Shown: positions 1-9,484, counted from the first letter of the stretch. The stretch: 64,000 nt of DNA from Streptomyces buecherae (GCF_014295035.1 NZ_CP060404.1:8286501-8350500); one strand, 5' to 3'. Notes: generated by a model from the sequence alone, not told the origin. Made by a program: numbers and translations.

Positions 1-401
1 CCGAGCCTGGGCAGCGACTCCGGCTCGGGCACGTCCGGCATCGGCACCTGATGTTCGAACCCCGGCTCCGGCTGATGGAAGGAGGCCGTCAAGTTGAAGA
101 TCGTCCGCCCCTGCTGGACGGCTACTACCCGACGCGTCGTGAAGGACCGACCGTCGCGTACGCGCTCCACCTGGTACACGATGGGCACCCCGGGCGTGCC
201 GGGCCGCAGGAAGTACGCGTGCAGCGAGTGCACCGGGCGCTTGCCGTCCGTGGTCCGCCCCGCCGCCACCAGGGCCTGGCCGGCGACCTGCCCGCCGAAC
301 ACCCGCTGCAGCGACTCGTCGGGGCTGCGTCCCCGGAAGATGTTGGTCTCGATCCGCTCCAGATCGAGTAGGTCGACCAGCCGCTCGGCGGGGTTGGGCA
401 T
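1..401 (-). CDS. tesB: Acyl-CoA thioesterase II (TesB-like), 3' end outside window
   Basis: The gene runs leftwards off the window; about 133 N-terminal residues are present. They match the first hotdog domain of TesB-type acyl-CoA thioesterases: the IFRGRSPDES and FGGQVAGQALVAA segments, then HSLHAYFLRPG and the conserved VERVRDGRSFTTRRV stretch. The family hydrolyses acyl-CoA to free acid and CoA in the cytosol; the usual length is about 285 aa, so roughly half is missing. The ATG at 401 follows a good AAAGGAG ribosome site. The gene lies 73 bp downstream of the helicase gene on the same strand, so the two may be co-transcribed. The family call is firm; substrate range is unknown. Confidence 0.9.
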   Translation of the reverse strand, partial: MPNPAERLVDLLDLERIETNIFRGRSPDESLQRVFGGQVAGQALVAAGRTTDGKRPVHSLHAYFLRPGTPGVPIVYQVERVRDGRSFTTRRVVAVQQGRTIFNLTASFHQPEPGFEHQVPMPDVPEPESLPRL

Positions 402-474
402 CGGTGGTGCTCCTTTGCTGGCATGCCGCGAGACGCCGCCCGGCCACGACCTGGCGCGGGCGGCGTCTGGGAGG

Positions 475-2988
475 CTACAGCGCCCCCACGTCGGTCACGC
501 GGATCACGGCGCGGCCCTCCTCGTCGGACGCCGCCAGGTCCACCTCGGCGGAGATGCCCCAGTCGTGGTCGCCACCGGGGTCGGCGAAGGTCTGCCGCAC
601 CCGCCACAACCCGTGCTCCGGCTGCTCCTCGATGCTCAGCAACTTCGGCCCGCGCGCGTCGGGCCCGGTGCCGATCTCCTCGTACTCGTCCCAGTACGCG
701 TCGAGGGCCCGGCCCCAGGCTTCCGCGTCCCAGCCCGACTCCCCGTCGAGCTCGCCCAACTCCTCGACCTTGTCCAACGCGGCCAGCTCCACGCGGCGGA
801 ACAGGGCGTTGCGCACCAACACCCGGAAGGCGCGGGAGTTCGCGGTGACGGGCCTGACCTGCTCCGCCCGCTCCTGTGCCTCCTCCGCCGACTCCACCTC
901 CGGGTTGGCGAGCTGTTCCCACTCGTCCAGCAGGCTGGAGTCGACCTGTCGCACCATCTCGCCGAGCCAGGCGATGAGGTCCTCGAAGTCGTCCGACTTC
1001 AGATCGTCCGGGACGGTGTGGTCCAGCGCCTTGTACGCGCTGGCCAGGTAGCGCAGCACGATGCCCTCGGTGCGTGCCAGGTCGTAGTACGACGTGAACT
1101 CGGTGAACGTCATCGCCCGCTCGTACATGTCGCGGATCACCGACTTGGGCGACAGCGGGTGGTCACCCACCCACGGGTGGCTCTTGCGGTACAGGTCGTA
1201 GGCGTGCGACAGCAGTTCGTCCAGCGGGCGCGGGTAGGTGACGTCCTGGAGCAGTTCCATCCGCTCCTCGTACTCGATGCCGTCCGCCTTCATCTGCGAG
1301 ACGGCCTCGCCCCTGGCCTTGTTCTGCTGCGCCGCCAGGATCTGCCGCGGGTCGTCGAGCGTCGACTCCACCACGGAGACCATGTCCAGCGCGTACGAGG
1401 GGGACTCGGGGTCCAGCAGCTCGAAGGAGGCCAGGGCGAACGTGGACAGCGGCTGGTTGAGCGCGAAGTCCGCCTGCAGGTCGACGGTGAGCCGCACCAC
1501 GCGGCCCTCGGAGTCCGGCTCGGGCAACTGCTCGACCACGCCACCGTCCAGCAGGGAGCGGTAGATGGCGAGAGCGCGGCGGATGTGCCGCAACTGGTTC
1601 TTGCGCGGCTCGTGGTTGTCCTCGAGCAGCCGCCGCATCGCCTCGAACGCGTTGCCCGGACGCGCGATGATCGCCAGCAGCATGGTGTGGGTGACCCGGA
1701 ACCGGGAGGTGAGCGGCTCCGGCTCGGAGGCGATGAGCTTCTCGAAGGTGTTCTGCCCCCAGTTGACGAACCCCTCGGGCGCCTTCTTACGCACCACCTT
1801 GCGGCGCTTCTTCGGGTCGTCGCCCGCCTTCGCCAGCGCCTTCTCGTTCTCCACCACGTGCTCGGGAGCCTGCGCCACCACGAACCCGGCGGTGTCGAAG
1901 CCGGCCCGCCCGGCCCGGCCGGCGATCTGGTGGAACTCGCGGGCCCGCAGCGTGCGCACCCGCTGCCCGTCGTACTTGGTGAGCGCCGTGAACAGCACGG
2001 TCCTGATGGGCACGTTGACGCCGACGCCGAGCGTGTCCGTACCGCAGATGACCTTGAGCAACCCGGCCTGCGCGAGTCGTTCCACCAGCCGCCGGTACTT
2101 GGGCAGCATCCCCGCGTGGTGCACGCCGATCCCGTGGCGTACGTAGCGCGAGAGGTTGCGGCCGAACTTGGTGGTGAACCGGAAGTTCCCGATCAGCGCG
2201 GCGATCTCGTCCTTCTCGGCGCGCGAGCACATGTTGATGCTCATCAGCGCCTGCGCCCGCTCCACCGCCGCCGCCTGCGTGAAGTGCACGATGTAGACGG
2301 GCGCCTGGCGCGTCTCCAGCAGTTCCGTGAGCGTCTCGGTCAACGGCGTCGTCCGGTACTCGTAGCTGAGCGGGACCGGTCGGGTGGCCGAGCGCACCAC
2401 GGCGGTCGGCCGCCCGGTGCGGCGGGTCAGATCCTCTTCGAACCGGGAGACGTCGCCCAGCGTGGCAGACATGAGGATGAACTGCGCCTGGGGCAGCTCA
2501 AGGATCGGGATCTGCCAGGCCCAGCCCCGGTCCGGCTCGGCGTAGAAGTGGAACTCGTCCATCACCACCTGCCCGACGTCGGCGTCCTTGCCGTCCCGCA
2601 GGGCGATGGAGGCCAGCACCTCGGCGGTGCAGCAGATGATCGGCGCGTCGGCGTTGACGGACGCGTCGCCGGTGAGCATGCCGACGTTCTCGGTCCCGAA
2701 GAGCTTGCACAGCTCGAAGAACTTCTCCGACACCAGCGCCTTGATCGGAGCGGTGTAGAAGGTGACCTCATCGCGCGCCAGCGCCGAGAAGTGCGCCCCG
2801 GCGGCCACCAGGCTCTTGCCCGAGCCGGTGGGGGTGGACAGGATGACGTTCGCGCCGGAGACCACCTCGATCAGTGCCTCTTCCTGGGCCGGATAGAGCG
2901 AGATACCACGCTCCTCCACCCAGGACGAGAACGTCTCGAAGAGGGCATCGGGGTCGGCGTCGCTCGGCATCTGATCGATAAGAGTCAC
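475..2988 (-). CDS. DEAD/DEAH-box helicase, Ski2-like with DUF3516 C-terminal region
   Basis: An 837-residue superfamily 2 helicase. Visible motifs are Walker A STPTGSGKS (about residues 51-59), the DEFH Walker B box (144-147), SAT (174-176) and motif VI QIAGRAGR (354-361). The rest matches the long C-terminal region (DUF3516) seen in actinobacterial homologues. It is expected to unwind RNA or DNA with ATP; the physiological substrate is not established. I start it at the GTG giving VTLIDQ, as in relatives I remember, although the purine-rich stretch before it is very close; an ATG 18 bp further in has no ribosome site. The open frame continues upstream in low-complexity sequence that is unlikely to be translated. 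Confidence 0.93.
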   Translation of the reverse strand: MTLIDQMPSDADPDALFETFSSWVEERGISLYPAQEEALIEVVSGANVILSTPTGSGKSLVAAGAHFSALARDEVTFYTAPIKALVSEKFFELCKLFGTENVGMLTGDASVNADAPIICCTAEVLASIALRDGKDADVGQVVMDEFHFYAEPDRGWAWQIPILELPQAQFILMSATLGDVSRFEEDLTRRTGRPTAVVRSATRPVPLSYEYRTTPLTETLTELLETRQAPVYIVHFTQAAAVERAQALMSINMCSRAEKDEIAALIGNFRFTTKFGRNLSRYVRHGIGVHHAGMLPKYRRLVERLAQAGLLKVICGTDTLGVGVNVPIRTVLFTALTKYDGQRVRTLRAREFHQIAGRAGRAGFDTAGFVVAQAPEHVVENEKALAKAGDDPKKRRKVVRKKAPEGFVNWGQNTFEKLIASEPEPLTSRFRVTHTMLLAIIARPGNAFEAMRRLLEDNHEPRKNQLRHIRRALAIYRSLLDGGVVEQLPEPDSEGRVVRLTVDLQADFALNQPLSTFALASFELLDPESPSYALDMVSVVESTLDDPRQILAAQQNKARGEAVSQMKADGIEYEERMELLQDVTYPRPLDELLSHAYDLYRKSHPWVGDHPLSPKSVIRDMYERAMTFTEFTSYYDLARTEGIVLRYLASAYKALDHTVPDDLKSDDFEDLIAWLGEMVRQVDSSLLDEWEQLANPEVESAEEAQERAEQVRPVTANSRAFRVLVRNALFRRVELAALDKVEELGELDGESGWDAEAWGRALDAYWDEYEEIGTGPDARGPKLLSIEEQPEHGLWRVRQTFADPGGDHDWGISAEVDLAASDEEGRAVIRVTDVGAL

Positions 2989-3124
2989 GCCCCCATACTG
3001 CCTGCTCTCGGGCCCCGGGCGGGAACCGACTGCGTTAACGAAGATCATTCGTGGATAGGCTGTGCCGGGCCGATGAGAACACCACCCGCCGGGGAGCGGG
3101 CACGAGCAGGGGCGGGGAACGACG

Positions 3125-3916
3125 ATGATGGGACCGGCGCATTCGCTGTCCGGAGCGGCAGCCTGGCTGGGGGTGGGGGCGGCGGCCGCGGCCGCCGGGC
3201 ACCCCATGCCCTGGCCGGTGCTCGTCGTCGGCGCGCTGATCTGCGCCGGAGCCGCGCTCGCCCCGGACCTCGACCACAAGTCGGCGACGATATCCCGCGC
3301 CTTCGGTCCCCTCTCGCGCGCCCTGTGCGGGGTGATCGACAGCCTCTCCCACGCCGTCTACCAGGCCACCAGGAAGACGGGCGACCCGCGGCGCGCGGGT
3401 GGGCACCGGACGCTCACCCATACGTGGGTCTGGGCCGTGCTGATCGGCGCCGGCGCCTCGGTGCTCGCCGTCAACGGTGGCCGTTGGGCCGTCCTGGGTC
3501 TGCTCTTCGTGCACATGGTGCTCGCGGTCGAAGGACTGTTGTGGCGGATGGCCCGGGTCTCAAGCGACGTGCTGGTGTGGCTCCTGGGCGCGACCAGCGC
3601 CTGGATTCTCGCCGAGATACTCAACAAGCCGGGCAACGGATCGGACTGGCTGTTCACCGGGGACGGTCAGGAGTACCTGTGGCTGGGGCTGCCGATCGTG
3701 CTCGGCGCGTTGGTGCACGACATCGGCGACGCCCTGACGGTCTCTGGCTGCCCGATCCTGTGGCCCATACCGATAGGCCGCAAGCGCTGGTACCCGATCG
3801 GTCCGCCGAGGATCATGCGGTTCCGGGCCGGGAGCTGGGTGGAGCTCAAGGTGCTGATGCCCGCCTTCATGCTGCTGGGCGGCGCGGGCGGCCTCGGAGC
3901 CCTCGGCTTCCTGTAG
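3125..3916 (+). CDS. Membrane metal-dependent hydrolase (YdjM/DUF457 family)
   Basis: A 263-residue, mostly hydrophobic protein with several membrane segments. It begins with a GPAHSLSG motif and carries a DLDHKSAT acidic motif and a GGHRTLTHTW motif; the last is the HRxxTH signature of the YdjM/LexA-regulated inner-membrane metal-dependent hydrolase family. The His and Asp residues presumably bind metal facing the membrane; no substrate is known for the family. Start is one of two adjacent ATGs (3125 or 3128) after GGGGAACGACG. It is divergent from the helicase gene (136 bp between starts), and a lipoprotein gene follows 165 bp downstream in the same direction. Confidence 0.8.
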   Translation: MMGPAHSLSGAAAWLGVGAAAAAAGHPMPWPVLVVGALICAGAALAPDLDHKSATISRAFGPLSRALCGVIDSLSHAVYQATRKTGDPRRAGGHRTLTHTWVWAVLIGAGASVLAVNGGRWAVLGLLFVHMVLAVEGLLWRMARVSSDVLVWLLGATSAWILAEILNKPGNGSDWLFTGDGQEYLWLGLPIVLGALVHDIGDALTVSGCPILWPIPIGRKRWYPIGPPRIMRFRAGSWVELKVLMPAFMLLGGAGGLGALGFL

Positions 3917-4081
3917 TCGCGCCGCTCGCGGGGCCTCCGCCCAGGGCGACACGGCGGGTGGGGCGTCGATCGGGTACCGGACCGCGAGCGGTCCGCCCCG
4001 TGGGTCCTGGCGCCCGCGCGGCGGACCACCGGGCCGTCGGCTTCCTCGGCGCCTTACGAGGCCGCGGGAGGGGGTGCGACC

Positions 4082-4813
4082 ATGGACCGCATGCGGATGT
4101 CGGGCGTGCTGCGGGGGGTGGCAGCGGTCGTGCTGGCCGCCGGCCTTCTGGTGGGCTGCGAGGGCGGCGAGCGAGGGACCGGGAGCGACGGGAGCGATTC
4201 GGCGGCGTCCAACGGGTCACGTACCACTGACAAGCGGCGCATCCCGGACGTGGGGGAGAAGTGGGCGGCGCGCATACCCCGCTCGGCCCGCCAGGTGGTG
4301 GCCGTCTACGGCGAGGGCAGGAACTCGGCTGACGCCACCGTCGTGCTGTACACCAAGGACGGCGATGCCTGGCAGCGGGACCGTTCGTGGTCGGCGCACA
4401 ACGGGAGGCGGGGCTGGACGACCAACCACCGCGAGAACGACAAGCGCAGCCCGGTCGGCGTCTTCACGCTCAGCGACGCGGGCGGAGTGCTGGCCGACCC
4501 CGGCGCGAAGCTGCCGTACCACCACACCGCCGCCTTCGCCGCGCCGCACTACTGGCCCAGGACGCACTGGCACGACTTCGACTACGTGATAGCGATCGAC
4601 TACAACCGCGTCAAGGGCACGACGCCCCTCGACCCGACCCGCCCCCAGGGCACCCGCAAGGGCGGCAGCATCTGGCTGCACCTCGACCACGGGAGCGGCA
4701 CGTCGGGATGCGTGAGCCTGCCCAAGGCGGGGATGGCGTACCTGCTGAAAACGCTCGACCCGGCGCGACACCCCGTCGTGGTGATGGGGGACGAACGGGA
4801 ACTGGCCGCCTGA
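4082..4813 (+). CDS. L,D-transpeptidase (YkuD) family lipoprotein
   Basis: A 243-residue protein with a lipoprotein signal: a hydrophobic stretch ending in the lipobox LLVGC (Cys about residue 26), so it is probably anchored outside the membrane. The C-terminal half carries the YkuD-like catalytic signature HLDHGSGTSGCVSLP, where Cys is the expected nucleophile. Family members make or modify 3-3 peptidoglycan cross-links or attach proteins to the wall. Between lipobox and domain is a Gly/Ser-rich linker. The start is preceded by GGAGGGGG. A terminator hairpin follows, shared with the convergent GH109-type gene. The exact substrate is not deducible. Confidence 0.85.
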   Translation: MDRMRMSGVLRGVAAVVLAAGLLVGCEGGERGTGSDGSDSAASNGSRTTDKRRIPDVGEKWAARIPRSARQVVAVYGEGRNSADATVVLYTKDGDAWQRDRSWSAHNGRRGWTTNHRENDKRSPVGVFTLSDAGGVLADPGAKLPYHHTAAFAAPHYWPRTHWHDFDYVIAIDYNRVKGTTPLDPTRPQGTRKGGSIWLHLDHGSGTSGCVSLPKAGMAYLLKTLDPARHPVVVMGDERELAA

Positions 4814-4822
4814 GGCGATCGG

Positions 4823-4853
4823 GCACGGCCCGCCAGGTGGGGACGGGCCGTGC
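4823..4853. terminator. Terminator hairpin between convergent genes
   Basis: A 10-bp perfect inverted repeat (GCACGGCCCG and its complement) with an 11-nt loop sits in the 48-bp gap between the convergent L,D-transpeptidase and GH109-type genes. It has no T-run, as is normal in Streptomyces, and could stop transcription from both sides. Confidence 0.7.
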
Positions 4854-4861
4854 GCCGCGGA

Positions 4862-6316
4862 TCAGTCGCCGGCGGGCTTGGGCGAGTCGATACCGGAACG
4901 GGGCTTCTTCCACAGCCCGCGGGTGAAGTCGGGTATCTCCTGGGGCGCGCCGTTGGCCTTGATGGACGCGTGACTCAGGGGGAGAGGCGCGGTCCAGGTG
5001 GCCGCGTCGTAGACGTCGAAGTCGGGGACGAGACCCAGGCGCATGCACTGCATCAGGCGGAACAGCATGATGTAGTCCATGCCGCCGTGCCCGCCCGGCG
5101 GGTTGGCGTGCTCCTTCCAGAGCCAGTGGTCCCAGTCCGCGTAGTCCGCGAAGTCGCCCCACTGGTGGTCGTTCCTGTCCGGTTCGAGATAGACGCGTGG
5201 TGGATAGTCCTCGAAGACGCCCTTGGTGCCGCCGAGGATGTTGAGCCGGCTGTAGGGGTGGGGGTTGGAGACGTTGTGCTCCAGCCGGATGACGCGCCCC
5301 TTGGCCGTTTGCACGAGGCTGATCGACATGTCGCTCTCGATGTACGACTCCTTCCAACTCGGGTCGCCCGGCGGCATGTGTTCCTCGCGGTAGGCGGCGA
5401 GGCCGAGGGAGGGTGAGCCGAACGTCGTGATCCGCACGGCTCGGTCGCCCCGATTGACGTCCATGTAGTTGGCGACCGGGGCGAACCCGTGGTTCGGGTA
5501 GAGGTCGCCACGGAGCCTGGTGTGCCACCGCCGACGCCACGGCCCCTCGTAGTAGGTGGGCGAGAACATCAGCGCCCGTAGGTCGTGGATGTACGCGCCG
5601 GCGCCGTGCAGCAGTTCACCGAAGAGGCCCGCGTGCGCCATGCGCAGCACCCGCATCTCGTTCCTGCCGTACGCGCAGTTCTCCAACTGCACGCAGTGCC
5701 GGCGCGTGCGCTCGGAGACGTCCACCAGCTCCCACAGCTGGCTGAGCTCCATGGCCGCGGGGCATTCCACGCCGACGTGCTTGCCCTGGAGCATGGCCGC
5801 CCTGGCCATGGCGAAGTGGGTGTCCCAGGGCGTGGCGACGTAGACGAAGTCGAGGTCGGAACGTTGACACAGCCGCTCGAAGTCCTGGTCGTCCTTGGTG
5901 TAGAGAGCCGGTGCCGGCTGCCCCGCCGCCGTGACCTTGCGGGCGGCCCGCTCGGCCTTCGCGCGCACCACGTCGCACAGCGCGACGACACGGACGCCCG
6001 GCAGTGCGAGAAACAAGTCGATCATGCTGCCACCGCGCTGGCCGAGGCCGACGATGCCCACCCGTACGGTGCCGCGCCCCTCGAACGGCACCCCGATCAT
6101 GGTCGCGGCACGACGCGAAGTGGGCGCCGCCCCGGTGGTCTCCGTCGCCCCCGTCGCTCGCGCGTCGGCAGCCGCTGCCTGCTGGCCCCCGAGTGCGCCG
6201 ATGCCGAGCCCGGCCGCTCCGGCGGTCCACAGCACGGAGCGACGGCTGGGGGCGGGGGATTCGTCCCCCCGCGGGCCGCTGGACGTGTTCTGGTCGTGCG
6301 GTGTTGCCTCGTTCAC
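4862..6316 (-). CDS. Tat-exported GH109-like Gfo/Idh/MocA protein
   Basis: A 484-residue protein. The N terminus has a twin-arginine signal (SRRSVLW at residues 24-30, then an Ala/Gly-rich hydrophobic stretch), so it should be exported folded. Next is a Rossmann fold with GIVGLGQRG. The body strongly resembles NAD-dependent GH109 alpha-N-acetylgalactosaminidases, with the characteristic blocks LENCAYGRNE, GELLHGAGAYIHDLR, LYPNHG, DVNRGDR, GHGGMDY and a C-terminal EIPDFTRGLWK. In that family NAD is tightly bound and used transiently in glycoside hydrolysis. The GTG start is chosen because of a perfect AGGAGG four bases upstream, just before the Tat signal; the open frame upstream of it is not needed. 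Substrate specificity is inferred from family only. Confidence 0.87.
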   Translation of the reverse strand: MNEATPHDQNTSSGPRGDESPAPSRRSVLWTAGAAGLGIGALGGQQAAAADARATGATETTGAAPTSRRAATMIGVPFEGRGTVRVGIVGLGQRGGSMIDLFLALPGVRVVALCDVVRAKAERAARKVTAAGQPAPALYTKDDQDFERLCQRSDLDFVYVATPWDTHFAMARAAMLQGKHVGVECPAAMELSQLWELVDVSERTRRHCVQLENCAYGRNEMRVLRMAHAGLFGELLHGAGAYIHDLRALMFSPTYYEGPWRRRWHTRLRGDLYPNHGFAPVANYMDVNRGDRAVRITTFGSPSLGLAAYREEHMPPGDPSWKESYIESDMSISLVQTAKGRVIRLEHNVSNPHPYSRLNILGGTKGVFEDYPPRVYLEPDRNDHQWGDFADYADWDHWLWKEHANPPGGHGGMDYIMLFRLMQCMRLGLVPDFDVYDAATWTAPLPLSHASIKANGAPQEIPDFTRGLWKKPRSGIDSPKPAGD

Positions 6317-6540
6317 CGAGCCTCCTGGAAAGCTGATGGCGCGTGGCGTGCTACATCGCGTCAGACCTTGGCGGGCGTGAGGCACGTGGCACAAGAAGCG
6401 GAACGAGGCTTTCTTGGCTGGAAGGACAGCAGGGGATGGCACAGGGGTCGTGCGGTCGGGCGGCTTGGGCAGGTCGTCCGTGCACGTGACCTCGGGAACA
6501 GGCGTGGGCGCACTGCCCCGGTCGGCGCGTCGAGCCCGGG

Positions 6541-6993
6541 TCAGCGACCGTCGACGCAGTCGCGCGGGCTGCCCGCGAGGGTGTTGAGGAGGCTGCCCAG
6601 CAGCTCTCGCTCCCGCGCGTCCAGCGGCTCCAGGATGTCCTCGGCCGCGGAGCGGCGAGCCTGGCGCAGCGCGCGGAGCGTGGCCCGGCCGGCGTCCGTC
6701 AGCTCGATGCGTATCACGCGCCGGTTCGACGGGTCGGGGACGCGGCGCACCACGCCGTTCGCCTCCAACGCGTCCACCAGCGTCGTCACCGCGCGGGGCA
6801 CCACCTCAAGCCGGGCGGCCAGGTCGGCCATGCGCGGAGGCTCGGCGTCGTACAGCGCCACGGTGCGCAGCAGCCGGGCCTGGGCCGGGGTGATGCCGAG
6901 GGGCTCCAGATAGCGCTTGTGCGCGCGGTGCAGCCTACGGGTGAGGCGCAGCAACTGCTCGGCGAGCTGACCGGAGGCGTCGGAGGCGGGCAT
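6541..6993 (-). CDS. MarR family transcriptional regulator
   Basis: A 150-residue winged-helix protein with typical MarR architecture: N-terminal dimerisation helices, the ITPAQARLLRTVA helix, the recognition segment MADLAARLEVVPRAVTTLVDALE, split here as two helices, and the wing VRRVPDPSNRRVIRIELTD. MarR proteins are dimeric, ligand-responsive repressors, often of an adjacent efflux gene. It is divergent from an ABC exporter gene with 112 bp between starts, which makes that exporter its most likely target. The ribosome site before the ATG is poor. No ligand can be predicted. Confidence 0.9.
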   Translation of the reverse strand: MPASDASGQLAEQLLRLTRRLHRAHKRYLEPLGITPAQARLLRTVALYDAEPPRMADLAARLEVVPRAVTTLVDALEANGVVRRVPDPSNRRVIRIELTDAGRATLRALRQARRSAAEDILEPLDARERELLGSLLNTLAGSPRDCVDGR

Positions 6994-7105
6994 GTGGGGA
7001 GCCTAGCAGGACTGAGTACATTGTGAGCTTAGGTAACAGTGAGCTATGCTCGGCAAGGCCGCCGCCAGCCGGCCCGCAGATCCCCGCGTATCCCGGAAGG
7101 AGTCC
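6994..7105. promoter_or_regulatory. Divergent marR / ABC exporter control region
   Basis: This 112-bp divergent intergenic region contains two direct copies of GTGAGCT (7023-7029 and 7039-7045), 16 bp apart, in the only AT-richer stretch. They may be part of the regulator-binding site or overlap the promoter. The exporter's ribosome site GGAAGGAG is at 7095-7102. Confidence 0.4.
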
Positions 7106-8917
7106 ATGCGCGATCACGAACCACGGTGGGAGCCACCCGCTGCCGACCGGGATGAACCAGCCCAAGTACGACGCATTCTGCGCCTCTTCCGCCCCTACCG
7201 AGGCCGACTCGCCCTGGTCGGGCTGCTGGTGGCCGCTTCCTCGCTGGTCACGGTGGCCTCGCCGTTCATGCTGCGCGAAGTGCTCGACACCGCCATTCCC
7301 CAGGGTCGGACGGGGCTGCTGACGCTGCTGGTCTGCGGCATGATCGTCGCGGCCGTGGTCAACAGCATCTTCGGTGTCCTACAGACCCTGATCTCCACCA
7401 CTGTCGGCCAGCGGGTCATGCACGATCTGCGCACCGCCGTCTACGACCGCCTCCAGCGCATGTCGTTGGCGTTCTTCACGCGCACCCGCACCGGCGAGGT
7501 GCAGTCGCGCATCGCCAACGACATCGGCGGCATGCAGGCCACCGTGACGTCCACGGCCACGTCCCTGGTCTCGAACCTGACCAGCGTGATAGCGAGCATC
7601 GTGGCCATGCTGGCGCTGGACTGGCGGCTGACGGCGGTCTCGCTCTGCCTGCTCCCGGTCTTCGTCTGGATCAGCCGTCGGGTCGGCAGGGAGCGCAAGC
7701 GGATCACCTCGCAGCGGCAGAAGCAGATGGCGGCGATGGCCGCGCTCGTCACCGAGTCGCTGTCGGTCAGCGGCATCCTGCTCGGCCGCACCATGGGGCG
7801 CTCGGACTCGCTCACCGCCGATTTCACCCGCGAGTCCGAGCGGTTGGTGGACCTGGAGGTGCGCTCCAGCATGGCCGGCCGCTGGCGCATGGCGACCATC
7901 GGCATCGTTATGGCGGCCATGCCCGCGGTCATCTACTGGACGGCCGGCATGGCGCTCCAAGGCGGCGGCTCCGGCGTGAGCATCGGCACCCTGGTCGCCT
8001 TCGTCTCGCTGCAACAGGGCCTGTTCCGGCCGACGGTGAGCCTGCTCTCCACCGGAGTGCAGATGCAGACCTCGCTGGCGCTCTTCCACCGCATCTTCGA
8101 GTACCTCGACCTGCCGGTGGGCATCGCCGAGCCGGACCAGCCGGTGCGCCTGGGCACGGTGCGCGGGGACGTTCGCTTCGAGGACGTCAGCTTCGCCTAC
8201 GACCCCGACGCGGCCGAACCCGCCCTGCGGGGCATCGACGTGACGGTCCCCGCCGGCGGCAGCCTCGCCGTCGTCGGCCCCACGGGCTCGGGAAAGAGCA
8301 CCCTGAGCTACCTCGTGCCCCGGTTGTACGACGTGACCGCCGGACGCGTGCTCATCGATGGCGTGGACGTGCGCGACCTCAGCTTCGACACGCTCGCCAA
8401 CGCCGTCGGAGTGGTCTCCCAGGAGACGTACCTCTTCCACGCGTCCGTGGCGGACAACCTGCGCTTCGCCAAGCCCGACGCGACCGACGAGGAACTGCGG
8501 GCCGCGGCCGAGGCGGCACAGATCCACGAACACATCGCGTCGCTGCCCGACGGCTACGACACGCTCGTTGGCGAGCGGGGATACCGGTTCTCGGGTGGCG
8601 AGAAGCAGCGGCTGGCGATAGCGCGGACGATCCTGCGCGATCCGCCCGTCCTCATTCTCGACGAGGCCACCAGCGCGCTCGACACCCGCACCGAGTACGC
8701 CGTACAGCGCGCCATCGACGCCCTCGCCGCCAACCGCACCACGATCACGATCGCCCACCGGCTGTCCACCGTGCGGGATGCCGACCAGATCGTCGTCCTG
8801 GCCGACGGCCACATCGTCGAGCGCGGCACGCACGAGGAACTCATGCTCAAGCAGGGCCGGTACGCGGCACTCATACGCGGAGACGACGAGGCGTCGGTGG
8901 CCATGCCGGCCGGCTGA
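7106..8917 (+). CDS. ABC multidrug/lipid exporter, fused permease-ATPase
   Basis: A 603-residue half-transporter. The N-terminal half has about six membrane helices of the type I exporter fold, including the conserved HDLRTAVYDRLQRMSLAFF region, and the C-terminal half is an ATPase: Walker A GPTGSGKST (about residue 391), Q-loop VSQETYLF, signature FSGGEKQRLAIAR (about 496), Walker B LILDEAT (about 515) and H-loop IAHRLST. It likely works as a homodimer exporting a lipophilic compound or lipid. I use the ATG at 7106, which has GGAAGGAG at the right distance, rather than an ATG 60 bp upstream that lacks one. Control by the divergent MarR protein is likely. Confidence 0.92.
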   Translation: MRDHEPRWEPPAADRDEPAQVRRILRLFRPYRGRLALVGLLVAASSLVTVASPFMLREVLDTAIPQGRTGLLTLLVCGMIVAAVVNSIFGVLQTLISTTVGQRVMHDLRTAVYDRLQRMSLAFFTRTRTGEVQSRIANDIGGMQATVTSTATSLVSNLTSVIASIVAMLALDWRLTAVSLCLLPVFVWISRRVGRERKRITSQRQKQMAAMAALVTESLSVSGILLGRTMGRSDSLTADFTRESERLVDLEVRSSMAGRWRMATIGIVMAAMPAVIYWTAGMALQGGGSGVSIGTLVAFVSLQQGLFRPTVSLLSTGVQMQTSLALFHRIFEYLDLPVGIAEPDQPVRLGTVRGDVRFEDVSFAYDPDAAEPALRGIDVTVPAGGSLAVVGPTGSGKSTLSYLVPRLYDVTAGRVLIDGVDVRDLSFDTLANAVGVVSQETYLFHASVADNLRFAKPDATDEELRAAAEAAQIHEHIASLPDGYDTLVGERGYRFSGGEKQRLAIARTILRDPPVLILDEATSALDTRTEYAVQRAIDALAANRTTITIAHRLSTVRDADQIVVLADGHIVERGTHEELMLKQGRYAALIRGDDEASVAMPAG

Positions 8918-9445
8918 CGAGCGGCCCGAGCACACCCCACACGAGCCGGCCGCCGCGCCCACCGGCAGCGGCGGCCAGGCTCGGCGCGGCCCATGCCTCT
9001 CGTGCCGACCGTCCCGCCGGCCCCGTCTGTGCGGCGCGCTCCGCCGCGCCCATCTGCTCCTGCCGGGAGTAGCGCGCCGACGGGTTCCCCGGACCGCGCC
9101 CGGCGCCCTGGGGCCGCTCGGCCCACGCCCGAAGCCCACGGCGGCGCCCCGGAACCAGCCGCATCGCGGGCCCGCCAGGCGCCAGCAACCCGCGCCCCCA
9201 ACGCTGCCGGTGCCTGGCCCGGCGCTCGGCCCGGCGCTCGGGTTCGGTGGGAGGCGCGAACGCGGCCCTCGGGGCCGGCCCCGCGCGTCCGCGCATCGAA
9301 CCAGGCGTACGCCTCGCACCCGACCAACCCGACCAACCCCACCAATCGGCACGCGCGGGCGGGTGGCGGTGGTCGTGTGACGCGTCGCAGCTCGGAGTGT
9401 GTCCGTACAGGCCGTCGCTGCCATGCGAGCCCCCTTCTCCAGATC
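8918..9445. other. Intergenic stretch without a credible gene
   Basis: About 530 bp of very GC-rich, Pro/Arg-coding low-complexity sequence. All open frames here are compositionally unlike real proteins and lack ribosome sites. A short run of ACCAACCC-type repeats occurs near 9323-9345. I see no RNA gene. Confidence 0.6.
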
Positions 9446-9484
9446 TGAGAGTTGACTCTCACAATATTTGAGAGGAAGCTCTCA
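9446..9484. promoter_or_regulatory. Twin palindromic operators upstream of arsR-type gene
   Basis: Two near-identical palindromes of the form TGAGAG-N4-CTCTCA lie at 9446-9461 (TGAGAGTTGACTCTCA) and 9469-9484, with centres 23 bp apart, about two DNA turns. The second ends four bases before the ATG of the ArsR-type gene. The spacing and symmetry fit two dimers of the downstream winged-helix regulator binding the same DNA face, giving autorepression of the regulator-exporter operon. TTGACT inside the first palindrome could serve as a -35 box. Confidence 0.7.

Noticed and set aside
94..4230. A 1378-codon open frame on the + strand, and many other long frames opposite real genes
   Set aside because: It is antisense to the helicase and other genes, with His/Arg/Gly/Leu-rich composition typical of shadow frames in high-GC DNA; no domain is recognisable.
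8871..9462. Open frames on both strands between the ABC exporter and the ArsR-type gene
   Set aside because: Composition is Pro/Arg/Ala low complexity and no ribosome site or known motif is present.
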